Positions 1-12,900 of a DNA stretch of 64,000 nt are shown here, in pieces. This DNA comes from Acorus gramineus (lineage: Eukaryota > Streptophyta > Magnoliopsida > Acorales > Acoraceae). Positions within the stretch are counted from its first letter, which is position 1, and each line of letters starts with the position of its first letter. The notes beneath the pieces were generated by a model. The model saw only the letters and a program-made list of their open reading frames with translations, searched no databases and had not been told where the DNA came from. The DNA lies in the NCBI GenBank assembly GCA_030737835.1, contig CM060849.1, positions 6,510,001-6,574,000 of the forward strand, written 5' to 3'. A program made the position numbers and the translations under genes.

Positions 1-540
1 TGAGAGGACCACAGAGTTTCAGCAATGCATTTTGATAATTGACTTGCTGTGTTTTCTCAATTTTGTATGAAAATGTTTTGTTATGTGTGTTAATGAAAAA
101 CAAAAAACAAGTTCAAATGTATGATGATGTTTTTAAGTGCTCATTGTTTTTGTAATTTTGAAGTATGTGGAACTAAAGACATTGGTTGGTTATCCTTAAT
201 ATATTGTCTCTCGTTTAGCACTTACTCTCAGTGTATGTTGTAATGTATATTTTTTACTTTTTTGGTGGACTTAATTCATCAGATTGTACAATATCGAGGA
301 AGATCAAGCATATTCATTCATTCAAATATATGTAACTAAGTTCAAGCAATAAATGTAACCAACATTCAGAAATATATAACTCAGTACAAGGACAATGTAA
401 CTAAAAAAAATAAATGTAACTGAATATCACATTGCAAAGAAGTTCATGATTCAAATAAACAAGCTTACAAGATCATGTCTATGGAAACGATAAACATAAA
501 AACAGATAAAGAATAAAACAAGAAATCAAGAGGTAGCATA
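1..540. other. AT-rich intergenic DNA, no gene seen
   Basis: No reading frame with recognisable similarity is visible. From about 320 onward the DNA contains scattered copies of the pentamer GTAAC or its complement, which continue to about 1190. The window starts in the middle of this spacer, so any gene further left is not visible. Confidence 0.5.
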
Positions 541-867
541 TCCAACATCTTCACCATCATTATGCATGTTACAACATCGAGAATTCTTCACTTGCTTTCT
601 CCTTGGCTTGAAAACCTTATGTGCTTTCATTTTCGATGGATGACGCCCTTTACTTCAAATCTTGATAGGAGAGTGAACATTTAAATATGGCAGTGGTTCT
701 TCGCCAATAATATCACAGCTAGGATTTTCATTGGGCAATTTGATGAGAAAAACATGCAAGGAATCAAGATAGTTTTTGCAAAACTTGAGCTTTTCATGAG
801 AAACAACAGCAGCCTCGACAATATTCATATAAACATAAGATATGACTCGTCTATCAACTCGAGTCAT
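541..867 (-). pseudogene. possible C-terminal relic of a FAR1-related (FRS/MULE-type) protein
   Basis: A 70-codon frame on the minus strand (867 to 655) ends SPIKI-stop. The same frame then continues as SKGRHPSKMK, a basic KPRRKQVK stretch, a CC pair and a second stop near 541. The order SPIKI, SKGRHPSK and basic tail resembles the end of plant FAR1-related proteins, where a D-P-I-x-V-K-x-K-G-R-P motif precedes a basic Cys-containing tail. The internal stop and missing upstream domains (FAR1 DNA binding, MULE transposase, SWIM) mean this is at best a decayed fragment. Identity rests on short motifs only, and it could be chance. Confidence 0.3.
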
Positions 868-2124
868 ATGACTCGTATATCAACATTCATATAAATCATT
901 TCAACACTTGACACAATTGCTTTTGAACATTGCTGCTCAACATCAAACAATTAAATCCTTCTCTGGACTGCCTTCCAAGGAACATGTAACTGAGTCCCCT
1001 ATATTTCCTACAAATTCAAAAAAATAGCAATGATAACTAATTGAAGTTACAAAGGTAGTTACATTGCAAATGTAACTTGGATTATAATACAAAATCCATA
1101 TAATAAGTTAGTTACATTCACAAATCGATGAAGCTAGTTACGAAAAATAATACAAAACATCAATATAATAGTTAGTTACATTCTCTATAACATGGTACGC
1201 ATATGTCACTGAGATTCACATGCCAAACAACAGATATGCCGTATTAAAAATCACATTTGACAACATAAACAACCAAATTAACACTAAAAAAACAAAAGAA
1301 AGAGAATGAAACAATTGAAAAACATACAATATAAACAAACACCACACCTGAATCGGCAGACATTTCAATGATAGCCAAAATGTTCAATTTTTTTGTTCAA
1401 TAAAATTAGACGCTTTAAAAGTCCTCCAAACAATCAAATCACACTGCAGTCTCAGAAAAAAAAAATTTCTGCAAATTCACCACGAAAAATGATTAAGAAC
1501 AATTCAAATGTGAGCAATTCAAAAGTGAGAAAGCCAAAAATGGAAATAAAAAACGCTATTTAATGCTCCACATGCGCGGTTCCAATGAAGGAAATAATAA
1601 CCGACTGCATTAATTTCATTTAAATGTTAGAAATCACAATTAAGGGTATAACCGAAAATTCAACCCATGCCATGTCATGGGGCTTATTTGGGACCTACGA
1701 ATTGGGGCTTGTCAATCATTTTCTTTCTACTCACTCCTCCTTCACCGTAGCTATAAGATAATCTTCAGTAAACATTACTCACACACTTTTTTTCTCTGAT
1801 TTAAAATACTAATATATAACAAAATTTTGAAATCACCAATCAAAATTTCATGTAATATATACAAGTGGCATTGTTAGTGACAATATAAACAAATCTGACA
1901 AAATCAAGTGATCTCGAATAGATCCTGTCTTAATTTCATGTATCGAAAGAATCTATGCTGTTATTTTTTGTAATCCCATCTTCTTAATTCCAGAAAATCT
2001 AGATTTTATAAAAGAGTTATATCATTCCATGCTGTTATATGCAGTCCACGTGAACAGTCCCATGAATAGTTTATTATATGTGTGTGTGTGACTGACATGT
2101 GTGAGCACAGAGTTGTCCCATTAT
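868..2124. other. intergenic spacer, no gene seen
   Basis: AT-rich DNA with no supported coding region. The GTAAC/GTTAC motif recurs several times between about 980 and 1190. A short (TG)n run lies near 2080-2090. Nothing else stands out. Confidence 0.5.
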
Positions 2125-2520
2125 TCTTTAAGCCCCCATTTGAATACGAGAACAAGAGAGGTATAGAGGAGAATAAAATCAAAATGCTTTTTATTTGCAA
2201 GAAATAATAAGATATAACTATGTCAGAATAAGTGAAAATAGACTGATATTTGTATTTCAGCTCTACCTCATAATTGTATTATTCCACCAAATCTGTTCCA
2301 CCGATATAAAGGGATCCACATGTCAAATCACATATCATTATTTCTATTAAATCAAGGATCCACATGTCAAATCAACTTTTTACCTTTTATAAATCCTTAT
2401 TCACATCTCATTTTTCATTATCAACCAAGCAACAAAATCTTTATTATTATATATTTAAATGAGCATAACTAAAAACACAACAAGGTTATAAAATGACTTA
2501 TTTATTTATATTGAAATAGT
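2125..2520 (-). repeat. decayed MITE-like repeat, copy A
   Basis: This AT-rich stretch begins with a GCCCCCATTTGAATA-like end next to TTA. It carries blocks shared, in reverse orientation, with the TTA-flanked elements at 22473 and 37891: an ATATTTGTATTTCAGCTC-like block, a WATTATTCCACC block and ATCCACATGTCAAATCA. It also aligns directly with the repeat at about 3005-3330. It is therefore probably a relic of the same Tourist-like (PIF/Harbinger) MITE family. The right end cannot be fixed by eye. Confidence 0.45.
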
Positions 2521-2548
2521 TATCTATCATAGAGATAATTATTATAAA

Positions 2549-3000
2549 ATGATGATGCTTCGCCAGAAAACGATTCTGCTTCCGCACCAGTTGCTCCTCG
2601 TCGCAATCCGCCTCGCGCTCGTCGACCTCCTTAACGACTCAGCTTGGTTGCCTCTGATTCTTTTTCTCCTAGTTTTCAGTGTTTTCTTTCAGCTGTTTCC
2701 ACTCATTGGAAGCCCCAATCATATCGTGAGGCTGTCGGCATCCCAGAATGGGAAGGTGCTATGGCAGAGGAGCTTAGTGCATTACAACGCACTCATACGT
2801 GGAAAATTATACCACTTCCTCCAGGGAAAACTCCTATCAGTTGTAAATGGGTTTATAAGATCAAGACCAACTCTGATGGTTCGATTGAGCGTCATAAGGC
2901 TCAGTTGGTTGCCCATGGTTTCACTCAGCAGCATAGTATTGATTATGATGAGACATTTACTATGATTCATGTCATTATTCAAATGGGGGCTATGTCCTTG
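2549..3000 (+). mobile_element. Ty1/copia reverse-transcriptase fragment (dead)
   Basis: In the frame starting at 2644 the translation contains EWEGAMAEELSALQRTHTW, then LPPGKTPISCKWVYKIK, DGSIERHKAQLVAHGFTQ and IDYDETFTMI. This is the start of the copia-type reverse transcriptase (RVT_2), whose consensus reads W-x-L-V-P-L-P-P-G-x-K-P-I-x-C-K-W-V-Y-K-x-K. Sequence upstream (2549-2643) looks like the Ser/Pro-rich linker in another frame, implying a frameshift. The match stops before the catalytic YxDD motif. No LTRs, integrase or RNase H are seen nearby. It is a short orphan fragment with no expected activity. Confidence 0.75.
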
Positions 3001-3004
3001 TTTG

Positions 3005-3330
3005 GATTGAAGAATATGGGAAAAAATAGGTATAACTATATCAGGATATGTTAGAATAATTTGATATTGGTATTCTAGGTCTTCTAAAATTATGTTAATC
3101 TACCTAATCTATTCCATTGATATAAAAAGGACCCGCATGTCAAATCACCCGTCATCACCCATATTTTAAATTAATTTGTCATCTTTTATAAATATTTATT
3201 CATATCTTATTCATTTTATATTCATAATTAATTTATTATAAACAAAACAATAAATATTTTATTATTAATTTTTTTAATAAAAATAATTAAAAATATAATT
3301 AAATAAAAAATAACTTATTAGTTATACGTA
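3005..3330 (-). repeat. decayed MITE-like repeat, copy B
   Basis: This block aligns with 2190-2520 over most of its length. Shared landmarks are a TATAACTAT(G/A)TCAG block, ATTCCA(C/T)(C/T)GATATAAA, CATGTCAAATCA and CTTTTATAAAT(C/A). It follows directly after the copia scrap, so two diverged same-orientation copies of one repeat flank that scrap. The left end of this copy seems truncated. It resembles the TTA-flanked elements at 22473-22905 and 37891-38293. Confidence 0.4.
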
Positions 3331-3952
3331 GAATGTTTATGTTGCTACCACATGTGGCTCAAAAAAAATTAAATGCTTTCATAGACACCGTACTTGAGTG
3401 GTGAAAAATTTTCAATCATTCGCCCAATTAAAAAATTTCTTATCCATTTTCACTGTAATCTATTAATTAAATAATAAAAAACAGAGGTACTTAAAAATCT
3501 AACAAGTTCTCCTAACCCCACATCAACATCCCCAGACTACCCTTCATCCGACACCAAATCTACACATTCAACGTCTGGTGGTACAATAGTAATTAACAAC
3601 ATGATTCGGGTCAAACAGTACGGTCATTCCGTCAAACAATCTACTCCAGAGATGCGTAGATGTTTCGTGTCAACGGACGCCAAATAGAATTCGAATACAG
3701 TTAAATCCCGTGCCCTCCCTCCTCTGCCTCTCTCTCTTCATTGTTTTCTGCTCTCTCACTCCTCCCTCTGATCATCTCTCTTACTTTCTCTCACTAAAAA
3801 GAAGTTTTTTTTTTTTTTTTTTTTGAAGAACTAGAGAAAGGAACAAAGGGTTGTTTTGGGATCACTCGAGGGGAATCAAAGATTCCATCTTTCCATTCTC
3901 TCCATGCAGACCCATCTCTCCTTCTCTTGAAATTTTTCTGATTTTGCTCGTT
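3331..3952 (+). promoter_or_regulatory. upstream region and probable 5' leader of the Mei2-like gene
   Basis: The stretch from about 3717 to 3800 is strongly CT-rich (CCTCCCTCCTCTGCCTCTCT type). Such pyrimidine patches are common near plant transcription starts and in 5' leaders. A T-run follows at about 3806-3824. I see no convincing TATA box. A short upstream frame, ATG at 3904 to TGA at 3930 (8 codons), precedes the proposed start at 3953. The transcription start is not determined. Confidence 0.4.
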
Positions 3953-6900
3953 ATGTACTCGATGAGGTGAGTGGGGTCGTTTGTTTGTGTTTTTTTTTGT
4001 TCTTTTGGAGGAGTATGGTTGGTGGTGGTGGTGGGGGGGGGTCTTTTCTCTTTGTTTGATTTTTTGTTAAAGGTGTGATTTTGCTTTGTGTTTTGGTTGT
4101 TTTGATTGAAGAGGGTGTTGAAAATTAGGGTTTTTGATGAGTTTTTGAGGTTATCCTTGGGGTTTTTAAGTGAAGAAAGAACAAAAAAAAAAGCTTCACC
4201 TTTGATGAATTTTATTGCAAATTCGATGTTGAGGTTTTGGGAAAAATTGATCTTTTGAGGTGAGTTTATTTGGTGTGCTTTGAATTATCTGATCCCAAGA
4301 AAGGTGATTATTGTGCTAAAAATCTTTTTGTCAAGTTGGGTTCTTCTAATTTGGAGTTTTGATGAGTTTTGGTGAATACTTGTACTCTTATTGAGGGTTT
4401 TTTTCCGTTCGGATATTGTTTGTCTGAAAGGAAAAGGACCTCCCCTTTGATGAGGCTTGCATTGTGGTTTCAAATGCATTGGTGGGATTGTAGGGCCATG
4501 AACAAATTAGGGTTTTTTTTAGATGGCTTGCCCAGTATGTTTCAATTCTTTGATCTCGAGAAGGGATTAAAAAAAAAATCTGTAGAGTTTTTTTAAGCAA
4601 TGGTGATCATTGTTCTTGGTTTGTTAGTAAAAGATTTGTTGATTTTCATATACATGATTGTCGTCCTTTTCTTGACTGTGAAAACCTTTATGTAGTGCTC
4701 AAAATAATGCGTATATGGAAATGAGTGGCTTTTACAGTGTTGGCATGAGATGTGAGTCATGAGATTCTTAGACCAGTGAATCATTCAAACTTGAATGAAA
4801 ATGATATTATAGAAAATGTTCTTGGATTTATAATTATAAAGCTCATATACTGACCTTCATTACATAGTAGAAATTTATCTAAATTGAAATTAGTATTCTG
4901 AAATCATATGTATAGATAAGTTATGAGGCGTAATACTATCTCCTCATTCCTGATATACACTTGTGCACATACAGATGGACATCTGAACTTATTCATGCTG
5001 GTTTTGTTAAGATTAAGTCCAACATAAATGATCAAATTGGGGAATCCTATATGTTATGTTTAACAAATATGCTTCATCTTATTGTGCATGAAAACCTTGG
5101 TTATAACATGTTCTACTTTGCTCTTGGTCATTAATGGTACCCTTTCTTGTACTGTTTTTTTGCAGAGGCAATGCAATGGGACAGTCATCGGATCATTCAG
5201 TTTCAGCGGGTAGTGTGGATGGTCCCTTTTTCCCCCCACTTTAGACTTGAGACGGATTTCGTTTCTCCCTCATTAATTTGAAATTTTTTTTTTGTGACAG
5301 AGCTTTCTAAAGTTGCACCAGTGAAGATTCCACAAAACACTGGAAGTGGACTATGGGGAATTCCAGTGGGCTCAAGTGATGCCAGTCTCTTCTCCAGCTC
5401 TTTGCCTGTTCTTCCACATGCAAAATGTATGGTTACATCCAATCTTTGATGGCTTAATTGGATGTGTTTTACATGTTTCTTCTACTCATCGCCATATGGC
5501 CTCCAGTTCTCTTGTCAGATTGTTTATACCACTGATTGTGTATAACCAAATATTCTTTCACCTTTATGCTTTCATTTTTGCATTTTTTTATGGTAGAGGA
5601 TTTCAATGGTTTCCATTAAATGGGAACTTATGTGCGCGGCTTACGTAGTCTTTTGTTCATTTAACAGCATAGCTACTATTGCAGATTATGTCTTATAACA
5701 TCATTTTACAACTGGATGCAGTGAATTTTTTAGATGCTAATCATGGGATGCGCTCTATTGATGACATATCATCAAAGTTAAGTAAACTTCATAAAGAGGT
5801 GGGGGATAAGGATCCAATTGAGGAAATGGAGACACACGCAATTGGAAGCTTGCTGCCTGATGATGAAGATGAACTTTTAGCTGGCATCATGGATGACTTT
5901 GACTTGAGTGAGCTCCCCAGTCAAATAGAGGAGTTGGAAGAGTATGACCTTTTTGGCGGCATGGAAATGGATCATGATCCGACTGATAGTTTGAGCATTG
6001 GCATGGCAAAGGCAAGTTTAAGTGATGGATACATGGCAAATGGAAATGGGAATGGTCAATATGGTCTTCCAAATGGTGTAGGGGCAGTTGCGGGGGAGCA
6101 TCCTTATGGGGAGCATCCTTCTAGGACGTTATTTGTCCGAAATATCAACAGCAATGTTGAAGATTCTGAACTACGATCTCTTTTTGAGGTGTGCTTTTAT
6201 ATATATATATTTTTCTTGTTACAGATTTTGGTGGTTTTAGAATGGATGTGTCATTTCAGTTTTTAGTTTACCACGCAATTAGTCTTTATCATGTGCATCC
6301 TGCTGGGATTCCATACATCTGCACAAGTGATTTCGGTATGAAGAATGCATTTTTCAGATTTTTTAGCTATCTAGGAAAAATGAGTTCTTTATATAATTCC
6401 ATTTGATGTATCAGAGTTTGGGTTGCCTTTTTCTATGGTTTATTGCTGTTTGTGCTTTTTAAAGTCTATTAGAAGTTGCATGCATTTGCTCTCTGTTTTC
6501 AAATCCAAGGATATGATATCTCTTTTTTTTTGGAGAACTTATCTTTTTCTTTTTTTTGGGGGGGGGGGGGGGGTGTGGGTTGATTGCAGGGGCTATATAC
6601 AATGGGCAGGAGAAAAAAATAGAAAAAAAAAGAGGAAAATGTCAAAGCCAGGGAAAAGGCAAAGATCCTTCCTAATGGTGAAACAGTACATAGGAATTCT
6701 TTCTACTCCAATTCAAGTGATCATTTTATGGTTCAAATACTACATTAAAAGCGTCTACCATGAAAATCATCATACATTTATTAAAGGGTACACTTTAGCC
6801 CGGTGAGGTTCACTTTAGAAATATCTGATACGTTAGCTGACAGAAGTTTAGGAAAGATGGTATGGTAACAAACTGTTGTAGCATTAAATATAGGCTTTTA

Positions 6901-9900
6901 CATACTATATCTGGGTTTGTTACCTCTCATTCTTTTAATTGTAGTTATAGATGTTCCTTCTCAATGAGACAAAGCCAATTGCAATGCTGCCCTTGTTTCC
7001 CAAGTTACAAGTCATTTTGAAAGAGAACGCAGGAGTTTTTTATTTTTATTTTTATGAGGAGCTTGGTAATTTTTCTCCAAAATCGTTTTGAATCGTGTTT
7101 TCATGATCTGGTTGCATTGAAGAAGTTGCTATCTAAGAGAGATTGTTTAAAATTTTATTTAAAAAATGATGGCTCAATATATATTTAAAAGAGAATTAGG
7201 TAACGATTTAAAACAATATTTAGAGAGAAACACTGGGTAGGTCCTTATTGATTAAAATATGGGCATTGTTCATTGTTCCATAGAAAAAAACTGAAACATT
7301 GAAGTTTCTTTCTTTTTTTGTGTGAAGAGCTTAATCCTTATCCAATCTTGATGCATCATTGCAAGTCCTACCCATAGAGTTTCAGCGTATACCTCCCACT
7401 TTTGAAAATGTTTACTTTCATGTTAGCCAAACGCACCAACAAATTGGGGAACAAAACTTATAAACTTCACTTTCTTGCTTCTGTTGCTCTTTCTCTGCCT
7501 TTTCTGAAACTAATATCATGTTTGTGTTCAACTACTGAAGTCAATATCTGATCCCCAAAGCAGCTCCAATCTTGAACCACACTGATCACTTCCATGTCAC
7601 ACACAAAAAAATGATGCTTTGCATACTCATCCTCCCATCCACACATATCATATGAAACATTCCCATTATTTGTCCATGTTTTCCTGTTCACCTTAGTAAG
7701 AATCTTGTTTAACGAAGGTGGCCACATGAAACACCAGATGTTTAATGGAGCACACACTTCCAAAAATTGACTCGCCAGGCGGGCTGAAGGAAGACCTCTA
7801 GATGAGTTCATGTTCAGCCATCAGTAGGACTTCATCGAAAATCCTAATGTTTATATGGCTTCTGAACTAATGTGTTCCCCTCTTCGTAGTCAAGATTCAT
7901 CCCCCGCAGTAGCTCCAAGAGAGATGTGGTCTCATTTGTCTCCACAACATTCAAACCCCAATGGATCCTAGGTGACCATATGAGTTTATTCTCTTGACAG
8001 GTTAAAGAGTTACCAATCATGTCATCCTTGTTAAGCACCTCCCTGCAAAGGTGTGTACGGATTTAGAGCATAATGAGTTGGAGAATAGAAACAAAGGTAT
8101 GTCTGGATTTTGGGTGCCTCACTCGAACTAGATTTTTGATAGTGAACTTTTATATCTTTTTGGTGGGTTGAAGATTGATTAGTGATTTATTCTTGGTAGT
8201 GGAATGATGAAAGAAAGTGTGAGCATTGCCCTAATTAGGTCATGTTATGATTTCTGCAAGCCAAGCATCAAACTATAATTCAATTGATAATTCATCACAA
8301 ACATCAATTTAAAGATTACAACTTGGGGACCACAGGATGTAAATCAATGAGCAATTTTAAGAAAAAAATTAATAAAGTTAAGCAAAAGGCAATGAAATCG
8401 AAATGGACTTTGTTCTGAACCTAAGTGCCTTCTCAAACAGGAGGGATTCAACTGCTAAAAGATTTGAAAGAGAAACTTTCAAAAGTAGTTTGAGTTGATC
8501 ACAAGAAAATAGAGGTTTTAATAGCAACATCCCAAGAAATACATTTTGTGATGGATTTTGTAATGATGTGGGTGATCCACATTTTTGGAATTCTGAAATT
8601 ACCATTTTTAAGTTATTTTTGGACTGCCAACTAATCAAGGTTAGAGGAGATCTGCAGAATTTTAACATTGTCTGCTTAATTGCTATTGTGGATCTTTAGG
8701 TTTCACCTTTGTCACTAGTTGTTTCACTTCTTTTACTCTGGAATTTTGAAATTAATGTGTACTTCTGACATTTAAAATATCTGGAATATTTTTTTAATAA
8801 TGGCATGCACTTTTTTCTTTAATATTGTGATTCTTAACCATGAGTAGTTTTATGTTATCCATTTCTGACTTGCAGGTTATCTTATTGCTTAATATATCTT
8901 ATCTGCAATAAAGATGATTCATAATAACTTCTTTTTTTTTATTGGTTATCATAATACCTTATTTCATGTGAAGTGGTAAATTATTCCATCTCATGCTAGC
9001 CTATTGGTTTTGCTTCATTTGTTTAACCTGTAATATATGGATATGATAATTGGCGGAAGTCCCATTGTTTATTTTCTTTTTTTGTGATCTAAATATCTAT
9101 ATCTTTGGTGATGTTTTTTTCATTTTCCTTGCTTCATTGGGCATCATCTGATATCTAAATATGAGTGTTGATTGACATAATTTGTTCTTTTTTTTTTCCC
9201 CCTCTGTAGCAATATGGCGATATCAGGACCCTCTACACTGCATGCAAACATAGGGGTTTTGTAATGATATCATACTACGACATACGGGATGCTCGTACTG
9301 CTATGCGTGCGTTACAGAACAAGCCTTTACGACGAAGAAAACTTGATATCCATTTTTCAATTCCAAAGGTTGATATAGAAATTATTTTTTTATTTCCATT
9401 TTTCCGTTGAACCTGGCTAGCCAGAATGTTTATTGTTGACTCCAGGCTCCTGAATTATGCAGCATTTTCAACAGAATTAATGCTTTCCAATTCATAGAAG
9501 TATAATGACCATTATATGCTTTTACAAAATTTCAATGCTTCTGTGCATTGGGATTTGTTGTTTTTATGAAGTGATGATGATAAAAAAAAATGCAAAATTG
9601 TTGATTTTAGTCAGGCTACTCCGATTTGTTTTATAATGGTAACAGCTTCATATATTCTTATACTGTTTTTGATCTTCTTCCTGGATTATTTGCAGGACAA
9701 TCCATCAGATAAGGATATTAACCAAGGAACTCTTGTAGTATTCAATTTGGACCCATCTGTTTCTAATGAAGAACTTCGTCACATATTTGGGGCTTATGGT
9801 GAAGTGAAAGAGGTCAGGAGTTCCTTACTTTTAATTCATTCTCTTAACAGCCTGCAAATGCTTTTGTGTTGACCGATATTGTAAGTTGGCTAAATTTTGG

Positions 9901-12900
9901 TCTGGATGCTCCTTTGTTTAATTAACAGATACGAGAGACACCCCATAAGAAACATCATAAGTTTGTTGAATACTATGATGTCAGATCAGCAGATGCAGCT
10001 CTTCGTTCCTTAAATAGAAGCGACATAGCTGGGAAACGTATAAAGCTTGAACCCAGTCGTCCAGGAGGGGCAAGACGAAAGTATGTGCATGGTCCTATTA
10101 CTTATTTACACGATTAGGAAAGAAATTGTTCTAATCTTAGTTGTAAATATCGATATAAATTCTTTAGTGCGTCTTGTGTTAGTGATGCACTGATGCATCA
10201 TTTAGTTCCTCTTCTTTTTATATGAGGAAATCTATATTTATGATAATGCAAGCAGTTCTTATTATTTGTGACACTTGATTTTTATTTTTTGCAAATTTGT
10301 CTGATTTACCGCATGCAATTGAGGAATTTCTCATGGAGTTCCATCTAGTTCATCGTATAGATTATTTAAATTTGTCTGCATTTCTCGTCCAACATATTAA
10401 TTGTGCATGGAATGGAACACATGACTTGGTAGATCAGATTTCAGTCCATGTTGTGCCTTTGTATTAATCTTTCTTTTATACAAGTATATGCTATCTGCAA
10501 ACATACGCAGTGTAGACAAGTAGACAACCATCCATAAATAATTGAATCATAATGTTGTCTTGTCCTTGTTTGTGTGTATATGAATTATATTATGTTTATG
10601 TGTAGATGCCATATCACTGGTCGGGTGAAGTAAGTTCTAATTGGAAAGTCATCTAGATGTATTAATGAATTGAAATTTAGCAAAAAAAAAGTCATGAATT
10701 TAATCATAGTGAGAGTAAAAGAGGCTCTTTTCATATAATAATAGAGGCTTTGGTCAAAATCAATGATTTATGCTTTCTAGTTATTTCTTTTTTCTTTTTC
10801 TTTTTCTTTTTCTTTTTTAAAAAAATTATTTGTCATAGTACCACTTGGATGTTTTAGAACTAGTTTGATAACTCTGGCCCAGAAAGAGAATTCTTCCTTC
10901 CTAGGAATCCCGTTCTGTTTTGATTCCGTGGAAGGAGAAACTTGGCCTGGAATTTTTAGGAATGAACACAAGAATGGAATATTCCAAATGCAATTTTCTT
11001 GGGTGTTCCAACAGAATGAGTAAATGAGAATGAATACCAAACTGGCCCTTAGTGTTTTCCATTGTTATAAGAAATGATAAAAATTAAGAATCTTTGAATT
11101 ACCCTTAAGTTGATGTGAAGTTCAATTATATGTAGCCATTTAAGATAGAACCTGATTGGGATAGCCATTTGGGCTGAAAACATTGCTCAAAATCCTTGGA
11201 TCTTTACTTTGATCCATAAGGCCCACCTGAGATTGTTGGGGTTAAGTCTTAAAGTTTGTTGTGATAATATTTGTAAAATGTATTAGTTTGATGGGGGGAA
11301 AATGATGATGAATGATGAATGGCATGAACAATAGTTGAACACAACAGTCAGGATTATTTGTGGCTGGCTAGACAATGAAGCAGGGTAAAACAATAGAGCA
11401 CGTTTCCCAATATTTGTAGTTGGATTTATAAACTCTACTGTACACATTCACGTGAATGCCCTATTTGACCATGATCTACTGTATTTTATTCAGCTTGATG
11501 CAGCAGTTGACCCAAGAACTAGACCAAGATGAAAGCAGGGGTTATCGAACTCATGTCGGTTCGCCTATAACTAATTCACCCCCGGGTATTCTAGGTAAAT
11601 ATTTTTTCCGTGTATGCTCTTGAATTCTTTGTTTTGATTTGATACTTGCTCTTCTATTTTTGTGCAATACCTGATTTACTTCTTAATGGAATGCATTGAT
11701 GGCAGGTAGTTGGGCACAATTCGGCAGTCCAAGTGATAATAGTCCGATGCAGACTCTTAGCCAATCCCCGGGTTTGGGAACCATTAGCCCTGTGACCAGT
11801 AACCATACGCCTGGATTAGCTTCTATTCTACCTCCTTTGGGGTCAAACTTCGTTAAAATTGCTCCCATTGGGAAAGAACAGAATAGAACTAGCCATGCAG
11901 ATCACTTGTTTTCCAATACTAATCAAACACATGGTGTTGCTTTTCATCATTCGCAATCCTTTCCAGAGCATAGTAGTGGAATTTTGCCAAACATGAGCCC
12001 AACTTCCACTGCACCTGGTGTCAGCACAATGAACGGACCACAATTCCTTTGGGGTAGTCAGGCTCCATATCCTGAGCATAGCCATTCTTCAGCCTGGTCA
12101 ACACCATCCATGGTTCATTCGTTCTCATCCAGCGGCCAAGGACAGGGCTTTCCTTATCCTAATCGGCATGGATCTTTCCTTGTCTCATCGCGCCAAAACC
12201 ACCACCATGTTGGATCAGCTCCATCTGGCATTCCTTTTGAAAGGCATTTTGGCTTTGTCCCTGAGTCACCGGAGTCATCTTTCATGAATCCAGTTTCATT
12301 TGGGGGAATGGGTTTTAGCAGGAATGAGGGTAGTTATATGATGAATGTGGGTGCTCGAGCTGCTATGACTTCCGGGATGCCCATTTCAGGAAATGTTTCC
12401 GAAAATGGTTCACCGAATTTTAGAATGATGTCACCACAGATGTTGAGTCCTATGTTTCTTGGTGGCAATCAATATCCTGGCCCTGGTTCCAGTGGCATTG
12501 ATGTTTTGATTGAGCGAGGACGAAGTCGCCGTGTAGAGAACAATGGAAATCAGGTTGATAGCAAGCAGCAGTACCAGCTTGACTTGGAAAAAATTGTTAG
12601 TGGGGAGGACACAAGAACAACCCTTATGATAAAGAACATCCCAAATAAGTAAGTTTCTCTCCCATCTTTTTTAGAAATTAATTTATTAAACAATATACAA
12701 ATGGATGATCTTTCAAGTTGCCCATGATTTGATATATTGCCTTTACTGAATGTGCCTTACATTTCTATTCTTTTCTCAAATCATGTTAGGCTTGACTCTG
12801 ATTTAGAATAATTAGCCCACAAGCACTTTGGGTTACAATTGTGGTATTGATCCATAGCATACATAAGGTCATGCCAGTGATGTGATGAAATTAGATTTCT

